A stretch of DNA of 64,000 nt from assembly GCA_016933535.1 (NCBI GenBank), contig JAFGAS010000024.1, positions 1-64,000 on the forward strand, written 5' to 3'. Each line of letters begins with the position of its first letter. The first letter of the stretch is position 1. The position numbers and the translations under genes were made by a program. This DNA comes from Candidatus Zymogenaceae bacterium (GTDB taxonomy: Bacteria > Desulfobacterota > Zymogenia > Zymogenales > Zymogenaceae). Positions 34,649-42,824 of the stretch are shown one piece after another. The notes beneath the pieces were generated by a model, which made no database searches, was not told where the DNA came from, and was given only the letters and a program-made list of their open reading frames with translations.

Positions 34649-36325
34649 ATGAACTACTCGGGGAACCTTGAAAAGAATAAGCTGCCCGATATCCTTGCGA
34701 ACATCAAGAGCGAAGGACTAACGGGTATCCTCGCGATAAAGTCTGAAGAGGGGTACGGGGAGATCTATTTTAATGAAGGAATGATAACGAGAGCCGATTC
34801 ACCAACCTATCGGGAACGCCTGGGCCGCTATATGATAGAGAACGGTATCATTACGGAAAAAGATCTGAGGAAAGCGCTCATCTATCAGAAAGCCGAAGGA
34901 AAGAACGAACGTATCGGGGACATTTTGGTGAAGTACGGCCTTATTTCAAAAGAAGAACTGCACCAAAATCTCCGAAAGATTATAGAGGAAATCGTTTTTT
35001 CAATGGTCTACCGGGGAGGAATTTACCGATTTGAGCCGACCAAGATCGACGAAAGAGATATTGAGATTCGTATAGATATCGATGATTTTCTGAAGGGTAT
35101 GAAGGAGTCCTCTCAAGAGCTGGAACGGGGCATATTGTCTGAAAAAGATTCTGACAGCCTCGAAAACGATGCCGCAAAAAAAGACCGGTACGGCGACATC
35201 AAGGGAGAGATTGTCGAATCAATCGAGAAGATTATTACAACTATTTCCTCTTTCAATCCGCAGGAAAAGGTGATTCTCGTGGAAGATGAGAAGCTCATGA
35301 GAACACTCTTCTCCGACGGATTGAGAAATTTTGGCTACGATGTGGAAAGTTACGATAACCCGACCGAGGCGCTGGAGAAGATTAGGCTGCTTGAGTCTTC
35401 CCCGCTGTCCCTGGTCCTCATCACGGATATCGTCATGCCGGGTCTTTCCTCTTCCAATCAGCTATATGGGGGGCTGGAACTCGTTACGGAAATCAATCAG
35501 AATTATCCGAATGTATCGATCATCGTAATGACCTCCATCGGCGACTATGATCTCAACCTTAAATCCCTTTTCATGGGGGCAAGCTATTTTCTCAGGAAGC
35601 CCAATAAATCACAATTTGATGGTGATGATTTACGCACAAGCCTCGATAAGTTTGTTGAGGAGATCTCTCTATGCGTCGGAAATATTTTCAGAAACAGGCG
35701 TATTTATTTCGAACGGGATCAATTGAACTTGATTCGAGAGGAATTGATCAAGTCTCTGATGGACGCACGAATCGAGCTGGGCGGCGCAGAAAAACAACTG
35801 GAACGTGATTTATTCGATCTTACCTTCCTGAAGAAGACGACAAAGGAACTCCTCAATAAGCAGAGCTTCTCGTTTATTGTGGATACCGTTCTGCGCTTTC
35901 TTAAGATAGATAACGACCGTGCTTTCATAGGGGTTATCAAAAAGGGTGAGTTTAGATATTTTAAGGGTTTCTCTCTCTTTCAAGACAACATTCAATATCT
36001 TAACGAGAACCCCGAGGAATTTAGTATAGAACTATCGACCGTCAAGTCTTTGCAGGATATCGTCATCATGAATAAAGTCTTCCGGGGTGCGTTGCCGCCG
36101 GAAGACGCGAAGATCATTCACTCATCCATTAAAGGATACGAACCAACGGCATGCGCCATGATTCCGTTTCGGGTTTACGACAAGACTGTTGCCGTCCTTT
36201 ATTGTGATAACGGACCTGAGAAAAGGGAACGTAAGGACTTTGACCAGCTACTGGTCCTTGCCGATACCGCATCCCTCGCCATGCAGATTACCGTCCTCAA
36301 CGAAAAAATCAGGACTAAGGAATAG
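34649..36325 (+). CDS. PATAN(DUF4388)/MshEN-like/receiver/GAF signalling protein
   Basis: A 558-residue cytoplasmic protein. The start (YSGNLEKNKLPDILANIKSEGLTGILAIKSEEGYGEIYFNEGMI) is a PATAN/DUF4388 fold. Residues 57-80 (RLGRYMIENGII....L...L..Q) and 88-111 (RIGDILVKYGLI....L...L) match the tandem 24-residue cyclic-di-GMP-binding motif of MshEN domains; only the last Gln of the second copy is changed. Residues about 207-330 are a receiver domain with the acidic pair in LVEDE, phosphoacceptor Asp260 (VLITDIVMPG) and Lys in FLRKPN. After a coiled coil, about 385-555 is GAF-like. It thus may read both phosphorylation and cyclic di-GMP. It lies 123 bases after the pilin gene on the same strand. 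Confidence 0.85.
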   Translation: MNYSGNLEKNKLPDILANIKSEGLTGILAIKSEEGYGEIYFNEGMITRADSPTYRERLGRYMIENGIITEKDLRKALIYQKAEGKNERIGDILVKYGLISKEELHQNLRKIIEEIVFSMVYRGGIYRFEPTKIDERDIEIRIDIDDFLKGMKESSQELERGILSEKDSDSLENDAAKKDRYGDIKGEIVESIEKIITTISSFNPQEKVILVEDEKLMRTLFSDGLRNFGYDVESYDNPTEALEKIRLLESSPLSLVLITDIVMPGLSSSNQLYGGLELVTEINQNYPNVSIIVMTSIGDYDLNLKSLFMGASYFLRKPNKSQFDGDDLRTSLDKFVEEISLCVGNIFRNRRIYFERDQLNLIREELIKSLMDARIELGGAEKQLERDLFDLTFLKKTTKELLNKQSFSFIVDTVLRFLKIDNDRAFIGVIKKGEFRYFKGFSLFQDNIQYLNENPEEFSIELSTVKSLQDIVIMNKVFRGALPPEDAKIIHSSIKGYEPTACAMIPFRVYDKTVAVLYCDNGPEKRERKDFDQLLVLADTASLAMQITVLNEKIRTKE

Positions 36326-36646
36326 ACGGTAATATACAGAGACACCGGGAAAATTGTCTTGTCGGAAACGCCGCCTTCTGGATTACTTATTCAGCAATCA
36401 TAATCTGTTACGGCCTTTACGGTACGATGAATCCATTTTTATGTAAAGCGCCGCCCAGGGCCGGTCGATAGAGACAATAAGTTATTGGGGCGGCACGGGT
36501 GCCGCTCCTTCTTTTTCGTTCCTATGGCTCCCCACCCCTCCTTGGACGATAGCCCCGGGGATTTGACCTACGCCGCCTACCATTAATCCTGTTGTTCCGG
36601 TCTCAGTAGAAAGACAATTCGCCGTTGCGCCGCCATTTTATTTACC
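36326..36646. other. Gap with a family B hairpin remnant
   Basis: No gene is seen. GGGGCGGCACGGGTGCCGCTCC (about 36485-36506) is a hairpin like the first module of family B. The rest is undistinguished until the promoter at 36647. Confidence 0.45.
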
Positions 36647-36675
36647 TTGATAACGGCCGGTTCCTGGTATATACT
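36647..36675 (+). promoter_or_regulatory. Promoter of the CoA-transferase gene
   Basis: TTGATA (36647-36652), a 17-nt spacer and TATACT (36670-36675). A short direct repeat (CACCTACAGGA twice) lies in the leader just before the AGGAGG ribosome site. Confidence 0.65.
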
Positions 36676-36730
36676 TTTGATTCCGTTGGTACTCATCACC
36701 TACAGGAATCACCTACAGGAGGACAATCAC

Positions 36731-38035
36731 ATGGACTGGAAAGAAGACTACAAGAAGAAACTTGTCACTGCCGAGAAGGCCGTTTCCGTCATCAAGTCCG
36801 GAGATCGCGTCGCCATGCCCGGAGGGTCGAGTCAGCCGATCGACGTCGTCAACGCCCTGGGTAAAAGAAAGGATGAACTCAAGGACGTGACCCTGACCTC
36901 CGGCATTTCCATGTATCCCTATGAGGTTTTCAAGCCCGAATTCAAGGGGCACATCGATTTCGTCTCGCTGTTTGTCGGACCCATGGAACGGGCCTTTCTC
37001 AGGGTCGGCAACGTCGAGCCGATGTCCTATCACTTTTCCCTGGCCGACCAGGTCTCGATCGCGGTCGATCCCAATGTCTTCATCTGCGAGGTTTCGCGGC
37101 CGGACAAATGGGGCTACATGAGCTTCGGTCCGGTGGGCGTCTATAACAACGACATCTGCTGTAAGCGGGCCGATACCGTTATCGTCCAGGTCAACAAGGA
37201 GACCCCCCGTGTCCACGGAAACCAGGCGGTCATCCACGTGAGCAAAGTGGATTACATCATCGAGAACGATCATCCGCTGCCGGTGATTCCGGAGATACCC
37301 ATTTCCGACACCGAGCGTAAGATAGCCACCTACATCGCCGAGCGAATCCCCGACGGGGCCACCATCCAGTGCGGCATCGGCGCCGTTTCCGACGCAGTGG
37401 TGAACCTCTTGGACACCAAAAAGGACCTCGGGGTTCACACCGAGATGTTCACCAACGGGATGATGAACCTGGCCAAGAAGGGGATCATCACGGGGGCCAG
37501 GAAGAACTACCACACCGACAAGGTCCTCTGCGGTTTTGCCATCGGCGATAAGGACCTCTACGACTTCGTCGACGACAACCCGACCTTCGAGTTCGCGCCG
37601 ATCTACGAAGTCAACAATCCATACAACATCGCCAAGAACGATAACATGATGTCCATCAACAACATCATGACCGCCGACCTTACCGGGCAGTGCGCCTCGG
37701 AATCGATCGGCCACGCCATGTACAGCGGCACCGGCGGCCAGCTCGACTTCGTCCGCGGCTCCAACGGCTCGAAGGGGGGGATGTCGTTTCTGGCAACGGC
37801 CTCCACGGCAGAAACCAAGACCGGCAGGATCTCCAAGATCGTCTCGGCCTTCAAGCCGGGGACGATCATCACGACGCCGCGCTCCGACGTACACTACATC
37901 GTCACGGAATGGGGTGTGGCCGACCTCTGGCTCAAGAGCATCCCGGCCCGCGTCAGGGAGATGCTCAAGATCGCCCATCCCGATTTTCGCGACGAGCTCG
38001 AGCGCGAGGCGAAGGAAGCGCAGCTTCTGACCTGA
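36731..38035 (+). CDS. Acetyl-CoA hydrolase/transferase family CoA-transferase
   Basis: A 434-residue class I CoA-transferase, closest in pattern to 4-hydroxybutyrate or butyrate:acetate CoA-transferases. Motifs are IPDGATIQCGIGAVSDAVVNLL, then GVHTEMFTNG with the catalytic glutamate, and ESIGHAMYSGTGGQLDFVRGS for CoA binding. It moves CoA between acyl groups and acetate or another short acid, in the cytoplasm. ATG 36731 is chosen because AGGAGG (36717-36722) lies 8 bases upstream. It is a single gene with a promoter and terminator. Substrate preference cannot be told. Confidence 0.9.
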   Translation: MDWKEDYKKKLVTAEKAVSVIKSGDRVAMPGGSSQPIDVVNALGKRKDELKDVTLTSGISMYPYEVFKPEFKGHIDFVSLFVGPMERAFLRVGNVEPMSYHFSLADQVSIAVDPNVFICEVSRPDKWGYMSFGPVGVYNNDICCKRADTVIVQVNKETPRVHGNQAVIHVSKVDYIIENDHPLPVIPEIPISDTERKIATYIAERIPDGATIQCGIGAVSDAVVNLLDTKKDLGVHTEMFTNGMMNLAKKGIITGARKNYHTDKVLCGFAIGDKDLYDFVDDNPTFEFAPIYEVNNPYNIAKNDNMMSINNIMTADLTGQCASESIGHAMYSGTGGQLDFVRGSNGSKGGMSFLATASTAETKTGRISKIVSAFKPGTIITTPRSDVHYIVTEWGVADLWLKSIPARVREMLKIAHPDFRDELEREAKEAQLLT

Positions 38036-38107
38036 TCCGGACGCCGATGACCTCATCGGCCCCGAATCCGCACCCGTCGCTCCGGCGATAGTGAAAAGAA
38101 ACGAAAA

Positions 38108-38143
38108 GGCCGCCGGGATCAATGATCCCCGCGGCCCTTTTTT
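38108..38143 (+). terminator. Terminator of the CoA-transferase gene
   Basis: GGCCGCCGGGATC / GATCCCCGCGGCC stem (13 bp, one mismatch), AAT loop, then a run of six T. It lies between convergent genes. Confidence 0.85.
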
Positions 38144-38159
38144 CCCCTTCGTATGCGGC

Positions 38160-39926
38160 CTATTCCGACGAGGCCGTTTCCCGGGGCAGCGCGAACCGCT
38201 CGATAATAAATTCCTCGACCTCCCGGGCCGTATTCATCGAGAGGGCCTTCCGGGCGGCCCGGGCCGCGGCGTCCTTGCTGATCGAGATGACAACCTCCTT
38301 GATCCGCAAGAGGTACCTCGGCTCCATCGAAAGGATGTTTATTCCCATGCCGAGCAGCAGGATGGCCGATACCGGGTCGGACGCCATCTCGCCGCAGACG
38401 CTCACCTCTTTGCCCGTCGATTTTCCCGCCTTGACCGTCATGTCGATAAGCTTGAGGACCGCCGGATTGTAGGGGCTGTAAAGCTCCGACACCAGGCGGT
38501 TGCCCCGGTCGACCGCCAGCGTATATTGAATCAAGTCGTTGGTGCCGATGCTGGCAAAGTCTACCCGATCCAGGAAACTCTCGGCCATCAACGCCGACGA
38601 GGGGACCTCTATCATGACGCCCAGCAGCGGCTCGACGAGGGGTTTGACCCCCTGCCGGCCTACCTCTTCCCGAACCTGCCGGTATATCTCGGTAATGGTC
38701 GCCAATTCGTCAAGGGTCGTCACCATGGGGAAGAGGAGTTTTACGCGCCCGAACGCCGACGCCCTCAGGATGGCCCGAAGCTGGGTCGTGAAGATTTCCG
38801 GATACCGCAGTGAGAAGCGGATGGACCTGAGTCCCAGAAAGGGATTGGCCTCCCGGTTGAAGAGATCCTGCGTCAGGACCTTATCCCCCCCAAGATCCAG
38901 CGTCCTGATGGTTACGGGGTACGCCTCCATCCCGGTGATTACCTTTCGGTAGAGCTGATACTGCTCTTCTTCGGCAATGAAGTGCTCGCCCATCAGAAAC
39001 GGGATCTCCGTTCGAAACAGCCCGATCCCCACGGCACCGTTGCGCCTGGCCTGCCCGACATCCTCAAACCGGCTGATATTGGCCATAAGCGTCACGGCCC
39101 GGCGATCGGTCGTCTCCGACTCAAGGTCGATGAGAGACTCCATTCGATCCCGGATCGCCCGGGCCCGGGCGATCTTTTCGTTATATATCTCCTGGTCGTC
39201 CGAATCGGGATTGACCACGACGTCTCCGGTGGAGCCGTCGATGATGAGAAAATCGCCGTTGGTGATAAAGGAAGACGCCTTCTCCACCCCCATGACGGCG
39301 GGAATCGCCGACGAGCGCGCCATGATGGCGGTATGGGAGTTCATGCCCCCCATCTCGGCGATAAGTCCCAGGACCTGTCCCGGCGGAAAAAGGGTCATGT
39401 CGGAGGGGAGGAATTCCCGGGCCGTCAGGATCACCGTGTCATAGAGGATGATACACTGGGGGTTTTTCTTCACCAGGAGATGTATGATCTGCCGGTGGAT
39501 GTCCTTGATGTCCTGCTGTCTCTTTTTGATCTCCTCCCCCTGGGGCCCGGGGGGGGCGTTCAGGAAATCCCTGAGGCTATTCTGGAGGACCGCCTCTACA
39601 TTGATAAGGTCTCGCTTTACGGCCGCCGGGACCGTCTTTCTGAAAAGGGTGCCGGAAAGCAGGGCGATCTGTGCGTCGAAGATCCCCGCCTCGGTCGTCC
39701 CGATCTTCTCGGTAACGATCTCGGCCGACTCCCTGAGATGGGATTCAACCGACTCGAGGGCCTCAACGTAGCGCCTGATCTCGTCGGCAACCGCCTCTTT
39801 CTCGACGGGGTAGACGGTAATGTCCTCAAGCTCGTTGCGATAGACCTCCGCCGTCCCCATGGCGATGCCGGGGGATACGCCGATTCCCTTCAGCCTGATT
39901 TGTTTGTGAACCCTCTCTTTTGCCAT
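38160..39926 (-). CDS. ptsI: Phosphoenolpyruvate-protein phosphotransferase (PTS enzyme I)
   Basis: A 588-residue enzyme I. The phosphorylated histidine is in GGMNSHTAIMARSSAIPAVMG (about residue 198). The C-terminal PEP-binding barrel has GIGLFRTEIPFLMG, LDLGGDKVL, SIGTNDLIQYTLAVDRGN and VSVCGEMASDP. It takes phosphate from PEP and passes it to HPr. No HPr, EIIA or sugar permease gene is near, so it may serve a regulatory or nitrogen-type PTS, or partners elsewhere. It lacks the N-terminal GAF domain of PtsP. It starts at 39926, divergent from nothing in particular, with a 206-base gap upstream. Confidence 0.95.
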   Translation of the reverse strand: MAKERVHKQIRLKGIGVSPGIAMGTAEVYRNELEDITVYPVEKEAVADEIRRYVEALESVESHLRESAEIVTEKIGTTEAGIFDAQIALLSGTLFRKTVPAAVKRDLINVEAVLQNSLRDFLNAPPGPQGEEIKKRQQDIKDIHRQIIHLLVKKNPQCIILYDTVILTAREFLPSDMTLFPPGQVLGLIAEMGGMNSHTAIMARSSAIPAVMGVEKASSFITNGDFLIIDGSTGDVVVNPDSDDQEIYNEKIARARAIRDRMESLIDLESETTDRRAVTLMANISRFEDVGQARRNGAVGIGLFRTEIPFLMGEHFIAEEEQYQLYRKVITGMEAYPVTIRTLDLGGDKVLTQDLFNREANPFLGLRSIRFSLRYPEIFTTQLRAILRASAFGRVKLLFPMVTTLDELATITEIYRQVREEVGRQGVKPLVEPLLGVMIEVPSSALMAESFLDRVDFASIGTNDLIQYTLAVDRGNRLVSELYSPYNPAVLKLIDMTVKAGKSTGKEVSVCGEMASDPVSAILLLGMGINILSMEPRYLLRIKEVVISISKDAAARAARKALSMNTAREVEEFIIERFALPRETASSE

Positions 39927-40086
39927 GTCTATCCCGGTAAAAATGCAGGGCGATGAAGAAGAAATAAGCCGGTCCTTTAATAAAGAGCATCGCTATAATA
40001 ATGGCACATTATATAGTGCGAAAGATGTTTTTCCACTAAAAATATCTTCCGAAACAACCAGGTTGTCCGGTTGCCCGTCAAACAGA

Positions 40087-40114
40087 AAAGGGGAAGGTCC
40101 GTACCTTCCCCTTT
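40087..40114 (-). terminator. Terminator of the acyl-CoA ligase gene at 40133
   Basis: Twelve-bp arms AAAGGGGAAGGT / ACCTTCCCCTTT with a 4-nt loop, 19 bases after the stop codon, with TTTT on the minus-strand side. Confidence 0.85.
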
Positions 40115-40132
40115 AAACGGAACCGAATCGGT

Positions 40133-41641
40133 CTATTCCCCCATTTGTCTCAGCGTAACCTTATCGACCTTGCCGTTGGAAAGGAGCGGGATTTTGTCGA
40201 CGGCCACGATCCCCTTGGGAACCTTGAAATCGGCCAGGTGCTCCCGGCAGTGTTTGAGGATCTCGTTGTCTCTCAGGGGCACGCCGTTCCGTATAACGAC
40301 GAAGGCCATGAGCACCTCGCCGCGTTTTTTGTCGGCCGTGCCCACCACTGCCGCTTCGATGACGTCGGTATGGCGCAAAAGGACGTTTTCCACTTCGGCC
40401 GGGTAGACGTTGAGCCCCCCCGTGATGATGATGTCCTTGCTGCGCCCTATGTGATAGAGGTACCCCTCGCTGTCGAACACCCCCAGGTCGCCCGTCCAGA
40501 ACCACCCGTCCCTGATGACCCGGGCCGTCTCTTCGGGCTGGTCATAATAGCCCTTCATGATCATCGGGCCGCGTGCGATGATGTCGCCTGCCGTGTCTGG
40601 CGGGAGGTCTTTTCCGTCTTCGTCGACGATCTTGACCTCGGCGTCGGCTACCGGCAGTCCCACCGAGCCGAGCTTCCGTCGGGAGTCCTTGGCGGAGAGA
40701 AACGTAAGGATAGGGGAGGTCTCGGTCAGCCCGAATCCCTGGGTTATGGTCGTATGCGGGAATTTTTCCTGATAGGTCTCAAGCAGCGTCTTGGGGACGC
40801 TCATTCCCATCATTGCCAAGAGCTTGAGGCAAGACAGGTCGTACGAACCCAGGTTCGGGTCGGCCAAAAGCATCTGAAAGATCGGCGGTACCCCGTGAAA
40901 CCAGACGACGCGCTCTTTTTGGACTGTCTTCCAGACGACGTCGGGCCGCCACCCCGGAAATATCACCAGCGTGCTCATCTCGCGCAGCAGAAGGTTGACC
41001 AGGATAGGCCCCGAGATATGGGACATCGGCAGGATCACCCCGAAGGGAATGTCCGGGCCGATGATCTCCGGAAAGGTATCGCGCATCTGGGTCGGGAAGA
41101 GGTCGAGCTGGCGGACGACGAGGATTACCCCCTTGGGCCTGCCGGTGCTTCCCGAGGTATAGAGGAACAGCGCCTCATCCTCGCCGTCAATGGTCACCGG
41201 GGGGGGTGTTTTCCCGGTCTCAGAGATGATCTCTTGGTAGTCGGCCCGTTCCGTGACGGACGACCCGTCGGTAAACAGGATATCTTTCACGAAGTTGTCC
41301 TTCTTGAGCCCTCCTCCCATTGCCGTCGTGGAGACGATGAAGGAAGGCCGGCAGTCTTTCACGATTTCGTCCACCTCTTCGGGCCTGAGCCGAAAATCGA
41401 CCGGCGCCAGAACCGCCCCCAGCGAGAGGGCAGCCAGATACACATCGACAAACTCCGGGATATTGGGGAGATAGCTGACGATTTTCGTGCCTTTGGAAAC
41501 TCCCCGATCCGCGAAAAAGGCCGCCAGCGCACCGGCCCGATTCAGGAGGTCCGAATAGGTCAGTCGCGTTTCTTCGAAGACAAGCGCGGTCTTATTGCCG
41601 GATTCCGACGCCGCCCGCTCGAGATACTCCCGTATATTCAT
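40133..41641 (-). CDS. AMP-dependent acyl-CoA synthetase/ligase
   Basis: A 502-residue ANL-superfamily ligase. ATP motif LYTSGSTGRPKGVIL, then GFGLTETSPILTF, GWFWTGDLGVFD, GRSKDIIITGGLNVYP and the C-terminal LSNGKVDKVTL with the catalytic lysine. It is shorter than, and clearly distinct from, the three long-chain paralogues in this window (no LPFPKK insertion). That suggests a medium-chain, aromatic or other carboxylic acid substrate, which is inference. It is a single gene with its own promoter and terminator, divergent from the small gene at 41899. Confidence 0.9.
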   Translation of the reverse strand: MNIREYLERAASESGNKTALVFEETRLTYSDLLNRAGALAAFFADRGVSKGTKIVSYLPNIPEFVDVYLAALSLGAVLAPVDFRLRPEEVDEIVKDCRPSFIVSTTAMGGGLKKDNFVKDILFTDGSSVTERADYQEIISETGKTPPPVTIDGEDEALFLYTSGSTGRPKGVILVVRQLDLFPTQMRDTFPEIIGPDIPFGVILPMSHISGPILVNLLLREMSTLVIFPGWRPDVVWKTVQKERVVWFHGVPPIFQMLLADPNLGSYDLSCLKLLAMMGMSVPKTLLETYQEKFPHTTITQGFGLTETSPILTFLSAKDSRRKLGSVGLPVADAEVKIVDEDGKDLPPDTAGDIIARGPMIMKGYYDQPEETARVIRDGWFWTGDLGVFDSEGYLYHIGRSKDIIITGGLNVYPAEVENVLLRHTDVIEAAVVGTADKKRGEVLMAFVVIRNGVPLRDNEILKHCREHLADFKVPKGIVAVDKIPLLSNGKVDKVTLRQMGE

Positions 41642-41686
41642 AGTTTCACAGCCTCCTTGGAATTACCACAAAATTTGAATATCAAT

Positions 41687-41716
41687 ACTTTATTAGAGGT
41701 TAATTTATCTGTCAAC
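41687..41716 (-). promoter_or_regulatory. Promoter of the acyl-CoA ligase gene
   Basis: On the minus strand TTGACA (41716-41711), an 18-nt spacer and TAAAGT (41692-41687) in an AT-rich tract, giving a leader of about 40 nt. Confidence 0.6.
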
Positions 41717-41809
41717 TTATAATTTATTAATAGTAGTGTCGAGACACGGGCCAAATCGGCTGACCGGCTCACGCCGTAGGGCCGTACCGGATCGGCCGAC
41801 GGACGCTCC

Positions 41810-41838
41810 TTGACAAATCAACGGGCCCTTGTTATTCT
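41810..41838 (+). promoter_or_regulatory. Promoter of the small gene at 41899
   Basis: TTGACA (41810-41815), a 17-nt spacer and TATTCT (41833-41838), about 55 bases before the ATG. Confidence 0.65.
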
Positions 41839-41898
41839 TAAATAAGAGGAATATAGCGTGTACGACGCCTGTCGGCACAGGAAAGGAAGCGACTGACC

Positions 41899-42234
41899 AT
41901 GACCAAAGACTACGTTCATCCGGCCCTCAACGAAGAGGTGACGGCCATCGGCGGCCATTACGTGGCCGAAAAAGACGAGAGGGTCGCCATCGACGGCCGC
42001 GAAATTCTCTACATCCTTGGATATTCGGTGGTGGACACCTCCTGCTGCGGCATGGGCGGAGGGAGGTTCGCGGTGGTGCCCGGTTGGCTCGATCGGTACA
42101 AATACCGTACGGACACATCCGGCATGCCCGTCTCAGAGGTGACGCCCGTGGAAGACGACTGGGAAATCCGGCGCGCCATCATCGGGATGATTGAAAAAAA
42201 GGAGACGTACTGCTCCGTGCGGTTCCTGTCATAG
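41899..42234 (+). CDS. Small protein with a CCGMGGG motif, unknown function
   Basis: A 111-residue soluble protein with a striking TSCCGMGGGRFAVVPGW segment near residue 50 and a third cysteine near the end (ETYCSVRFLS). A vicinal Cys pair followed by Gly-rich sequence suggests metal or Fe-S binding or a redox site, but no family is recognised. It has a good promoter and a normal start. A second small gene follows 129 bases later on the same strand. Confidence 0.7.
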   Translation: MTKDYVHPALNEEVTAIGGHYVAEKDERVAIDGREILYILGYSVVDTSCCGMGGGRFAVVPGWLDRYKYRTDTSGMPVSEVTPVEDDWEIRRAIIGMIEKKETYCSVRFLS

Positions 42235-42363
42235 CCCGGGGATTTCCGTGAGCAGACCTGCCTAAAGGGCAAATAATTGGCTTGTTTTCCCCCCGGCGAC
42301 CGTGATATAATAAAGCATATGTAAAACGGGTGAAGCCCTAAAACGGCGGGGAGGCCCGATATC

Positions 42364-42627
42364 ATGAAGGCCGAAATTATCAAGGCCGGTGCAAAAATCG
42401 GGGAGATCTCTTTTGCGGAGGGCTCTCTGTCGATCAAGTGCGACGACGCCCAGTTGAAAGACCGAATCTATCTCCACCTCACCAGCCCGGAGGCGAAGCA
42501 AGACGAGGAGATCAAAAAGCTCGACGCCGTCAAGGGAAGTGAACCCGGCACCCTCGAATACTTCAAGGCCACCCTGGAATTCATCGACGAGATGGAAAAA
42601 GAGATCGAGTTCAAGTTCCTGGGGTGA
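42364..42627 (+). CDS. Small acidic protein, unknown function
   Basis: An 87-residue acidic protein (KAEIIKAGAKIGEISFAEGSLSIKCDDAQLKDRIYLHL...), probably beta strands then a C-terminal helix rich in Glu/Lys. GGGGAGG lies about 9 bases before the ATG. The terminator at 42691-42717 follows. It is likely co-transcribed with the 111-residue protein upstream. Confidence 0.65.
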   Translation: MKAEIIKAGAKIGEISFAEGSLSIKCDDAQLKDRIYLHLTSPEAKQDEEIKKLDAVKGSEPGTLEYFKATLEFIDEMEKEIEFKFLG

Positions 42628-42690
42628 GGGTGTTGCCCGCCCGAGGAAGGCAGGGTTCATCATGGATCCCGAATAAATCAGGCTCCAGTT

Positions 42691-42717
42691 AAAAGCGACG
42701 CTATATGCGCCGCTTTT
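42691..42717 (+). terminator. Terminator of the small-protein unit
   Basis: AAAAGCG / CGCTTTT arms, extended inward by CGC/GCG after a mismatch, with TTTT in the right arm. Confidence 0.7.
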
Positions 42718-42735
42718 CTAGTTCTGGAAATTTAT

Positions 42736-42806
42736 GGGGACTCCATACTTAATTACTATTCCTTATACCGTTAAACTGAAGGTTATTAATTAAGCATGGT
42801 ATCCCC
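42736..42806. mobile_element. 71-bp miniature inverted-repeat element
   Basis: Twenty-base ends GGGGACTCCATACTTAATTA (42736-42755) and its inverse (42787-42806) match at 17 of 20 positions, with an AT-rich centre of 31 bases that codes for nothing. This is far more AT-rich than its surroundings and looks like a MITE or the ends of a deleted insertion sequence. The parent element is not in the window. Confidence 0.6.
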
Positions 42807-42824
42807 TTAACTCCTCCTCCTCTA

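Noticed and set aside
36713-38122. 469-codon minus-strand frame antisense to the CoA-transferase
   Set aside because: Low-complexity Gly/Val/Asp/Arg product typical of an antisense frame.
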